12,519 nt of DNA from JAHDNZ01 sp036721855 (GTDB lineage Bacteria; Bacillota; DTU065), in NCBI GenBank assembly GCA_036721855.1, contig DAIMKF010000044.1, positions 1 to 12,519 on the forward strand. Reading direction: 5' to 3'. Of the stretch, positions 6,880 through 12,519 are shown piece after piece; within the stretch, counting starts at the first letter, position 1; each line of letters begins with the position of its first letter. Made by a program: the position numbers and the translations under genes. The notes beneath the pieces were generated by a model. That model saw only the letters and a list, made by a program, of their open reading frames with translations. It searched no databases and had not been told where the DNA came from.

Positions 6880-7158
6880 CTAACTCTCCTCTCCTAAAAG
6901 ATAGAAGATTAGATACATATTGCCCACAAAAAGTGGGATAAATCCTCCTAATAACCAAGGTCCCTTCCCTAGGGTAAAAAGTCCGATTAGTAGAGCTAAG
7001 CCTACAGCAATGTTATTTATGCCTTTAACCAGAAAGGTTGAATAAGCTTTTTTAGAACTTGAATAGAGTTTGCGTCTTTTATACTCCATATACGTGGTGT
7101 AAACTCCCAAGATAGTAAAGAATAACACTAAAAGCGCTACTAAAATAATGTTGTCCAC
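6880..7158 (-). CDS. Small three-helix membrane protein (DUF6249-like), first gene of the operon
   Basis: A 92-residue membrane protein with helices at about 4-23, 46-63 and 69-88. A short basic stretch follows the first helix (YKRRKLYSSSKK), which should face the cytoplasm. The second half matches the paralogue at the end of the operon (LGKGPWLLGGFIPLF here against LKIGPWILGGLIPLF). The loop is shorter than in the paralogue. The start is GTG at 7158, with AAGGAGG nine bases upstream. The DUF4097 gene follows after a very short gap. The function is unknown; two similar small membrane proteins flanking a beta-helical anchor suggest a membrane complex. Confidence 0.82.
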   Translation of the reverse strand: MDNIILVALLVLFFTILGVYTTYMEYKRRKLYSSSKKAYSTFLVKGINNIAVGLALLIGLFTLGKGPWLLGGFIPLFVGNMYLIFYLLGEES

Positions 7159-7182
7159 TCCGCCTTACCTCCTTAAGTATTC

Positions 7183-7211
7183 ACTATAGACTAAGAGAGA
7201 CTAACTGATAA
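7183..7211 (-). promoter_or_regulatory. Candidate promoter of the DUF4097 operon
   Basis: On the minus strand TTATCA (7211-7206) and TATAGT (7188-7183) are 17 bases apart, a 4/6 and 5/6 match to consensus. The start of transcription would fall just before the AAGGAGG of the first gene, giving a very short leader. No terminator is seen after the ABC genes, so read-through from them is also possible. Confidence 0.45.
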
Positions 7212-7216
7212 GGTAT

Positions 7217-9250
7217 TTAAGCTAATTTTTGGTGTGCTTGATATTGCAATTGATAAAGCCTGTAATAAAGTCCACCTTTTTCCAGAAGTTCTTGGTGTTT
7301 ACCGACCTCCTTAATTTTACCTCGATGCATGACAATTATTTTATCTGCATGCTGGATTGTAGAGAGCCTATGAGCTATGGCTAGAGTAGTTCGGTCTTTA
7401 GCAAGTTTTTTCAAGGCTCCTTGAATTAGTGCTTCAGTCTCTGTGTCAATATTAGCGGTGGCTTCATCTAAAACAAGAATATCCGGATTAAAAGCTAACG
7501 CCCTGGCAAAAGCCAGTAATTGCCTTTGCCCTTGTGATAAAGTCGAACCTCTTTCGGTCACTTTTTCGTCATATGCTCGTGGCAATTTAGTAATAAATTC
7601 ATCTGCCCTTACAGCTTTACAGGCTGCATGTATATCAGCTTGGCTTATCTGGTCGTTATTGAGCCTAATATTGGATTTGATATCACCGGAAAAAATAAAT
7701 ACATCTTGTAATACAACACCTATTCTCTGGCGCAACTTATTAAGATCCCAGTCTCTTACATCAACTCCATCAACAAGGATCTGGCCTTTTTGTATATCAT
7801 AAAAACGGTTAACTAAATTAATAATTGTCGTTTTCCCAGCTCCGGTATGACCAACAAAAGCCACAGTTTCACCCGGGTTAACTGTAAAAGAGATATCCTT
7901 TAGAACATAATCCTCACTTTTATAGGCGAAATAGACGTTTTTAAACTCTATTTTGCCTTCTTTTTTAGCCGTTACAATCGGATCTATCGGTTGGGTGATG
8001 GTTGGTTTGGTATCCAAAAGCTGGAAAATCCTTTCCGAAGAGGCCATAGCAGATTGCATAATATTAAACTTTTCGGTAAGTGCATTGATGGGGCCAAAAA
8101 ACCTTTGCACATAATTAATAAAAGCAAATAAAAGGCCAAACTGTATTCTAGCATCTAAAACACCTTTGCCACCAAAATAGATAATTAAAGTAACAGCTAG
8201 ATAATATAGCAGATCCATAAAAGGTCTAAAGATGGCATAGACCGTGATTTCTTTTAGGGACGCCTTTTGATAATCGCGGTTAATCTTGTTAAATTCCTGA
8301 TGTTTCTTTTTTTCTTGGTTAAAGATTTGGATAATTTTCATCCCGGAAATAGATTCATTTAAAAAGCCATTGAGTTCAGAAAGATGACGTCTAACTAGTC
8401 GGTATGCTGCTCTAACTTGCTTGCGAAAAACAATAGTCGCTATCAATATTAGCGGTACTACACTAAAAGCAACCAGTGATAACTTCCAATCCAGCTTAAG
8501 CATGATAATAATTATACCGGTGAGGGTGAGAATATCCCTAAAGGTATTTACTAAAATATCAGTGTACATCTCGCTGAGGTTATCCACATCGTTAGTGGCA
8601 CGAGTGACTATTCTGCCAACATAGTTCTGATCGAAAAAGGCAAGATCCAGGTATTGCATGTGTTCAAAGATCTGCTGCCTAATGGTAAAGATAATTGACT
8701 GCCCGGTATAGGTTAAAAGGTAGGTCTGTAGATAGCTTATAAGACCTAAGCTGAGCATCAAGGCAAGGTAGAAGCTGCTAAGTTTAATAACCTGACTGTA
8801 ATCACTCTCACGCATAGCCTTCAGCTCAGATTTTGGCACACTTATTAGCTGATAAGTATTACCATCGTACAATAATTGGCCTTCTTCAATCTTATATAAA
8901 CCATTGACTTTGATTGGTGATAAATACCAAGCCCCATTTTGAGTTAAAAGATAGTAGGGGGTATTAGCATTATCTGTTGAACGCATAAAGGCCTGGTTTT
9001 GTATTCCCTCACCTTTATATTCGGGCACTTCACTAAGAGGTCTTGCATAAAAGGCATGGTTGGAAGCATCCAGGTGATCGTCAATTATGACTTTCATGAT
9101 ATAAGGTCCGGCCAAATCACCCAGGGTAATAAGTAATAAAAGGAAGATTGAAATTAATAGTTTGTTAAGATGGGGAATTGCATATCTCAAAAGACGTTTC
9201 ATTAATTTGCTATCATAGGCCTTACCCATAATTTCTTCAGCTTCAGCCAT
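7217..9250 (-). CDS. bmrD: ABC exporter half-transporter, BmrD/YheH-like subunit
   Basis: The second subunit of a heterodimeric multidrug-type ABC exporter in the cytoplasmic membrane. Its 677 residues comprise a six-helix transmembrane domain (about 25-400) and a C-terminal ATPase domain (about 433-677). Residues about 58-150, between the first and second helices, form an extra soluble segment that should lie outside the cell; such an insert is a hallmark of BmrD/YheH of Bacillus subtilis (about 673 residues). The ATPase has Walker A GHTGAGKT (467-474), Q-loop Gln515, Walker B LVLDE with catalytic Glu596, and H-loop His627. The signature is the altered LSQGQ (571-575). Its Walker site should therefore pair with the canonical LSGGQ of the partner to form the one active site. 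The start is ATG at 9250, with GGAGG seven bases upstream. It follows the BmrC-like gene after 16 bases. Transported compounds are unknown; drugs or lipids are likely. Confidence 0.92.
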   Translation of the reverse strand: MAEAEEIMGKAYDSKLMKRLLRYAIPHLNKLLISIFLLLLITLGDLAGPYIMKVIIDDHLDASNHAFYARPLSEVPEYKGEGIQNQAFMRSTDNANTPYYLLTQNGAWYLSPIKVNGLYKIEEGQLLYDGNTYQLISVPKSELKAMRESDYSQVIKLSSFYLALMLSLGLISYLQTYLLTYTGQSIIFTIRQQIFEHMQYLDLAFFDQNYVGRIVTRATNDVDNLSEMYTDILVNTFRDILTLTGIIIIMLKLDWKLSLVAFSVVPLILIATIVFRKQVRAAYRLVRRHLSELNGFLNESISGMKIIQIFNQEKKKHQEFNKINRDYQKASLKEITVYAIFRPFMDLLYYLAVTLIIYFGGKGVLDARIQFGLLFAFINYVQRFFGPINALTEKFNIMQSAMASSERIFQLLDTKPTITQPIDPIVTAKKEGKIEFKNVYFAYKSEDYVLKDISFTVNPGETVAFVGHTGAGKTTIINLVNRFYDIQKGQILVDGVDVRDWDLNKLRQRIGVVLQDVFIFSGDIKSNIRLNNDQISQADIHAACKAVRADEFITKLPRAYDEKVTERGSTLSQGQRQLLAFARALAFNPDILVLDEATANIDTETEALIQGALKKLAKDRTTLAIAHRLSTIQHADKIIVMHRGKIKEVGKHQELLEKGGLYYRLYQLQYQAHQKLA

Positions 9251-9266
9251 CTTGCCACCTCCTTTT

Positions 9267-11009
9267 TTAAGCGTATTGTTTAATCTGTTCTTCTAACAGC
9301 TGTTTTCTATATAGTTCAGCGTAAAAACCGCCTAAAGCCACCAGTTCTTGATGTTTCCCTCTTTCTATAATTCGCCCTTCGTCTAAAACGATTATGTCAT
9401 CACAATCTTCTATGGTAGAGATCCTATGAGCAATAATAATGACTGTTTTTTCCTCAGAACTAGCACGTAAATTATTTAAGATAAGGTCTTCGGTAGCTGT
9501 ATCAACAGCAGATAAACTGTCATCTAAAATAAGGACAGGAGAGTTTTTAATAAGCGCCCTAGCAATAGCTACTCTTTGTTTTTGACCACCTGAAAGAGTA
9601 ACTCCTCTTTCTCCAACCCTTGTTTGGAACTTTTCCGGAAAGTCCATAATGTTATCATAAACACCAGCTTTTTTACTAGCTGTTTCTATTTCGGTAATAG
9701 CAGCATCGGTTTTACCAAAAGCGATATTTTCGGCTATAGTTGCCGAAAAGAGAAAATTATCTTGAGGTACCGCACTAATATTGTGACGCAAGGTCTTTAT
9801 GGGGTATTCCAAAATATCTCTGCCATCTATCAAAAGCTCTCTTGGTTTGGGATTATAAACTCTTAGAAGTAGCTTGGCTATTGTGGTTTTGCCGCTGCCG
9901 GTTTTGCCAACAATAGCTACTTTGCTACCTTTTCTAATTTTCCAGTTTATATCTTCTAAAACCAGATTACTGTTTGGATAGTTAAAGGAAAGGTTTCTAA
10001 ACTCTATTTCACCACTGATCTTATCTAATGAAAAATTTGTAAGGCAGCCATCTTTAACCTCAGCATCGGCTGAAAATAGTTCCCAAAGACGGAGCATAGA
10101 AGCTTTTGAGCGATTGATGAGATTAAAAAGCCAACCTAGATTTAAAAGAGGCCAAGTCATATTACCTAAGTACATCGTAAAAGCCATTAAATCTCCAAAA
10201 AGTAGTGTTCCTTCAATAACTAAGCTACCACCATACCAGATAACCACTATAAAAGTAACTGAACCAACAAGCATACTCAATGGCCGCATAAGATTTGCAA
10301 TACGCACCATAGACATTTGTGCTTGGAGATTTTTCTTATTTGCTGTTCTAAAGTTTTCGATCTCTGCTTTTTCTTGCACAAAAGCTTTAACTACACGCAT
10401 ACCTGAAATATTTTCTTGCACTTTACCAGTTAAATTAGCAAACTCTTCTTGCACAACTCGAAAACGAGCTCCGATTATTCTAGATAAAAATACCGAAACA
10501 AAAACCATAATCGGTAAAGGCAAAAGTGAGTATATGGTTAAGGATGGGTTAGTTTTTAACATTAGAAAAAAGCTCATGACAATTAAGGAAATTGCATCGA
10601 AGGTTAATAAAATTCCATTGCCAAGAGCTTGTCTTACAGCCCCAACATCATTTGTAGCATGAGCCATTAAATCGCCTGTTTTGTGGTTATTATAAAAGTT
10701 TTGAGAAAGAGTTCCCAAATGTAAATACAGTTTTTCTCTTAAGTCACATTCAATAATACGGCTAGTACCCATAACATAGATACGCCATGCCCACCTGCCG
10801 ATAGCCATTAATAGAGCTAACCCTAATATCCAGCTCACTTCTTCTAAAATACCACCACTATCTAGGAGACCTTCTGAAATTCCATTGACAGTATTTCTAA
10901 TTAAGCCAGGTATATAAGACTGGGTAAAATTAACAAATAAAAGTGCTAAAATACCAATTAAATAGCGTCTTCTATATGGCTTGACTAACGAGTAAACAAA
11001 CTTACGCAT
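9267..11009 (-). CDS. bmrC: ABC exporter half-transporter, BmrC/YheI-like subunit
   Basis: The first subunit of the heterodimeric ABC exporter, 580 residues against about 585 for BmrC/YheI. A six-helix transmembrane domain (about 15-300) is followed by the ATPase domain (about 333-580). Motifs are a possible A-loop Tyr344, Walker A GKTGSGKT (368-375), Q-loop Gln416, canonical signature LSGGQ (472-476), Walker B LILDD (493-497) and His528. Asp497 stands where the catalytic glutamate is expected, so this subunit's own nucleotide site is the degenerate one and would face the LSQGQ of the partner. This asymmetry matches known pairs such as BmrCD and TM287/288. The start is ATG at 11009; GGAG lies seven bases upstream within AAAGGAGGTGGAG. 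No leader peptide gene like bmrB was recognised upstream. Confidence 0.93.
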   Translation of the reverse strand: MRKFVYSLVKPYRRRYLIGILALLFVNFTQSYIPGLIRNTVNGISEGLLDSGGILEEVSWILGLALLMAIGRWAWRIYVMGTSRIIECDLREKLYLHLGTLSQNFYNNHKTGDLMAHATNDVGAVRQALGNGILLTFDAISLIVMSFFLMLKTNPSLTIYSLLPLPIMVFVSVFLSRIIGARFRVVQEEFANLTGKVQENISGMRVVKAFVQEKAEIENFRTANKKNLQAQMSMVRIANLMRPLSMLVGSVTFIVVIWYGGSLVIEGTLLFGDLMAFTMYLGNMTWPLLNLGWLFNLINRSKASMLRLWELFSADAEVKDGCLTNFSLDKISGEIEFRNLSFNYPNSNLVLEDINWKIRKGSKVAIVGKTGSGKTTIAKLLLRVYNPKPRELLIDGRDILEYPIKTLRHNISAVPQDNFLFSATIAENIAFGKTDAAITEIETASKKAGVYDNIMDFPEKFQTRVGERGVTLSGGQKQRVAIARALIKNSPVLILDDSLSAVDTATEDLILNNLRASSEEKTVIIIAHRISTIEDCDDIIVLDEGRIIERGKHQELVALGGFYAELYRKQLLEEQIKQYA

Positions 11010-11271
11010 TTTTCTACTCCACCTCCTTTAAATAAATCAAAAAATTATCAACCACCTAGCTAAAGCAATTGACCTAATTTGATCCTGAAAATAATAAGTC
11101 TCTTTATGATTAAGTTAAACTACAGCCAAAACTTTCCTGCTACTTTGAGTATTTACTTACTCCCAATGATAACCAATTTTTCGGTTCAGCTTAATAGAGC
11201 TATTATTGCCTAAATAAATCCGGATTTAGTTGTGTTTAGGCTTATTTATGCTGTTATAACCCCATAAATAA
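11010..11271. other. Intergenic leader region of the ABC operon with nested inverted repeats
   Basis: No gene is seen here. A weak minus-strand promoter candidate is TTAACT (11118-11113), 16 bases, TATTAT (11096-11091). Further upstream, GCCTAAA (11208-11214) pairs with TTTAGGC (11235-11241) around a perfect 12-base palindrome AAATCCGGATTT (11216-11227). Next to it, CTTATTTATG (11241-11250) pairs perfectly with CATAAATAAG (11263-11272). No poly-T tract follows on either strand, so these do not look like plain terminators. Confidence 0.5.
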
Positions 11272-11913
11272 GGGGCTGTTGCACAATTAACTGATTAGTT
11301 AGTTGCACAGCAGCCTTTTTTTGTGTATACAACAGAAAAACGAGCCCAAAAGAGTTCATTTATTATATTATATATTGGAAACTAAAACATTATATACAAA
11401 GAATTATCGCACGTTGGAGTCAGGTTATCAACTGGTTTTACCATTTAATTTAGAGATTCTGATTCCTGAAGACGACTCGGTGAGACTACTAAGCCATATA
11501 TTGGAGGGATTAAACTACGAAAAGCTATAGAAGGCATACTTCGCAAAGGGAGTATGCCTTCAGTTCAACCTAAAACAACCTTCAAAATATTGACCTACGC
11601 TTATATGAATAGCATCTATTCAAGTAGGAAAATAGAGTCGGCATGTAAGTGCGACATCAACTTTATGTGGTTGTTAAACGGAGAAAAGGCACCGGATCAT
11701 TGTACAATATCTAGATTTTCTATTCAGGTTGAAGGGGCATTCGGAGTATTAAAGAGCGACTACAACTTCAATAGATTCCTAACTCGTGGGAAAAACAGCG
11801 TGAAGAATGAGTTTATATTGCTCTGTTTTGGCTACAACATAAACAAGTTACATGCCAAGATACAAAAAGAGCGAATAAAAACTCCTTTACACCCTATAAA
11901 ACAGACTGCTTAG
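11272..11913 (+). mobile_element. Internally deleted IS1182-type insertion sequence remnant
   Basis: The left end starts with GGGGCTGTTGCACA, followed by a CAGCC-T7 sequence that makes an imperfect hairpin, a layout I know from IS1182-like ends. GTTGCACA is repeated directly at 11278-11285 and 11302-11309. A broken transposase fills the rest. No matching right terminal repeat was found, so the right border is uncertain and set here at the transposase stop. A weak AACCC/GGGTT hairpin with TTTT follows at 11930-11948. The element cannot transpose by itself. It lies on the opposite strand to all other genes. Confidence 0.75.
11378..11913 (+). pseudogene. IS1182-family transposase remnant with stop, frameshift and central deletion
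   Basis: The N-terminal portion includes YQLVLPFNLEILIPEDDSVR and LSHILEGLNYEKL, typical of IS1182-type transposases. It is cut by a TAG at 11528-11530 where Tyr is expected. A one-base loss before about 11552 shifts the frame. The next frame runs from about 11554 and continues with FKILTYAYMNSIYSSRKIE and DHCTISRF. At about 11716-11727 it jumps to SIQVEGAFGVLKSDYNF, which belongs near the C-terminus, then RFLTRGKNSVKNEF and NINKLHAKIQ. Roughly 1 kb of the middle, including the catalytic residues, is missing relative to a usual transposase of about 450-550 residues. The left limit is approximate. Confidence 0.82.
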
Positions 11914-12006
11914 GATTAATTTTTTTAAAAACCCTAAGGGGTTCTTTTGTCATTCTTAAAAACAGCTAATAACGACTTTGTGATAAAAACGAACTCCTTT
12001 TGAACA

Positions 12007-12107
12007 TTCGAAAATCAAAAATTTGGAGTTTCTAACAAAAAAAGGAGCGTTGCTCCCTACTTTTTGTAGTTTTGCAACGTCCCCTTTTATTATCTGTGAT
12101 TTTCGAA
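12007..12107. repeat. Nested inverted repeats around the end of the zinc-ribbon gene
   Basis: TTCGAAAATCA (12007-12017) is the exact reverse complement of TGATTTTCGAA (12097-12107). Inside lie CGTTGC (12048-12053) with GCAACG (12074-12079) and CTAC/GTAG around five T residues. The outer right arm falls within the last codons of the zinc-ribbon gene. The block is about 100 bases and could be a miniature element or simply an elaborate transcript end. Confidence 0.5.
12037..12056 (-). terminator. Terminator of the zinc-ribbon gene
   Basis: On the minus strand GGAGC, loop AAC, GCTCC and seven T residues form a compact rho-independent terminator about 35 bases past the stop. Its stem shares bases with the larger CGTTGC/GCAACG hairpin, so the two structures exclude each other. 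Confidence 0.8.
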
Positions 12108-12374
12108 GCACTTGCTGCAATAAACCGGACGGTCACCTCTAGGTTTGAAGGGAACCTGGGTTTCAGCTCCACAGTCGGCACATATTGCACTGTACATTGT
12201 TCTCTCACTACTTCTACCCTCATGATTTCTACTGCTTTTGAAGGCTCTGCGGCATTCTGGGCAACGTGAAGGCTTATTGGCAAAACCCTTCTCAGCAAAA
12301 AACTCTTGTTCCCCTGCTGTGAAGACAAATGTCTTGCCACAATCACGACAGGTTAAATTTTCATCCTGATACAT
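12090..12374 (-). CDS. Small zinc-ribbon protein with four CxxC pairs
   Basis: A 94-residue cytoplasmic protein with two zinc-ribbon units. The first has Cys9/Cys12 (CRDC) and Cys38/Cys41 (CPEC) with FVFTAGEQEFFAEKGF between them. The second has Cys65/Cys68 (CADC) and Cys86/Cys89 (CSKC) with VPFKPRGDRPVYC. Eight cysteines suggest two zinc ions. Both halves match zinc-ribbon proteins common in clostridia and related phyla (zf_Tbcl-like, from memory), whose function is not known; nucleic acid binding is a reasonable guess. A basic, Ser-rich linker (about 43-59) joins the units. The start is ATG at 12374, with AGGAGG seven bases upstream; the GTG at 12398 lacks a ribosome site. It has its own promoter and terminator, so it is monocistronic. 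Confidence 0.9.
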   Translation of the reverse strand: MYQDENLTCRDCGKTFVFTAGEQEFFAEKGFANKPSRCPECRRAFKSSRNHEGRSSERTMYSAICADCGAETQVPFKPRGDRPVYCSKCFENHR

Positions 12375-12413
12375 TAAGTGACCTCCTATAGGTACCACTA
12401 CCTAGTTTATTGT

Positions 12414-12432
12414 GCTAGTGCTCTTTACTAGC
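12414..12432 (-). promoter_or_regulatory. 5'-terminal mRNA hairpin of the zinc-ribbon gene
   Basis: GCTAGT and ACTAGC form a perfect six-bp stem with a seven-base loop. With the promoter at 12441-12469, transcription should start near 12434, so the hairpin would begin within a few bases of the mRNA 5' end. Such hairpins can protect transcripts from decay; they can also be operators. Confidence 0.4.
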
Positions 12433-12440
12433 GTTAATAA

Positions 12441-12469
12441 ATTATAACATCTTCATCTTATATTGGCAA
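12441..12469 (-). promoter_or_regulatory. Strong sigma-A type promoter of the zinc-ribbon gene
   Basis: On the minus strand TTGCCA (12469-12464) and a perfect TATAAT (12446-12441) are 17 bases apart, with TGT directly before the -10 as an extended element. The -35 matches consensus at five of six positions. This is the best promoter in the window. Confidence 0.8.
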
Positions 12470-12519
12470 TAGAAACTAGCAACAAAATGCATTGTTTAGG
12501 GATATATAGGATTTTAGTT

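Noticed and set aside
10114..10662. Plus-strand 182-codon open frame opposite the BmrC-like gene
   Set aside because: It is antisense to conserved transmembrane coding sequence; no ribosome site.
11208..11309. CRISPR array
   Set aside because: The repeats here are inverted or a single pair of short direct repeats; there are no regularly spaced repeats with unique spacers, and no cas genes.
12048..12079. Riboswitch or attenuator reading of the overlapping hairpins near the zinc-ribbon gene
   Set aside because: It lies after the stop codon and no same-strand gene follows that it could control, so a regulatory switch is not supported.
12032..12346. Minus-strand 104-codon frame overlapping the zinc-ribbon gene
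   Set aside because: It is in another frame of the same strand, lacks the CxxC pattern and has no start signal.

Overview
The window looks like a chromosomal segment of a low-GC, Gram-positive, Clostridia-like bacterium. The grounds are the AT-rich sequence, strong AGGAGG ribosome sites with many TTG/GTG starts, a rimO-pgsA pair, a BmrC/BmrD-type ABC exporter, a small zinc-ribbon protein of a kind I associate with clostridia, and clostridial-type mobile elements (a group IIC-like intron and an IS1182-type remnant). No species is named because no rRNA or other diagnostic marker is present. All convincing intact genes lie on the minus strand, so the window reads right to left.

Layout from right to left. 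At 12090-12374 a small eight-cysteine zinc-ribbon protein has a strong promoter, a 5' hairpin and a terminator. At 11272-11913 (plus strand) lies a broken, internally deleted IS1182-like transposase. An intergenic block rich in inverted repeats (about 11208-11272) sits between it and the ABC operon. At 7217-11009 the two half-transporters of a heterodimeric multidrug-type exporter follow one another. At 5643-7158 a tight three-gene operon places a beta-helical DUF4097-type anchored protein between two related three-helix membrane proteins. It ends in a long hairpin terminator. At 5091-5606 there is only decayed sequence. At 4391-4993 is a stand-alone LuxR-type HTH regulator, then rimO (ribosomal protein S12 methylthiotransferase) and pgsA (phosphatidylglycerophosphate synthase). 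After the pgsA terminator comes a two-gene operon: an unknown single-pass membrane protein translationally coupled to a short FtsH-like membrane protease that lacks the extracytoplasmic domain. Its terminator is followed at once by the 5' end of a group II intron that runs off the left edge.

Most genes concern the cell envelope: lipid synthesis, membrane proteolysis, drug or lipid export, and a possible envelope-stress module. The most notable observations are the intron placed directly behind a terminator with a matching EBS1/IBS1 pair, a hairpin that appears to bridge a distant Shine-Dalgarno to the pgsA start, the DUF4097 operon with its ladder of LG repeats, and the miniature FtsH with its coupled partner. 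I did not find a clearly new defence or mobile system.
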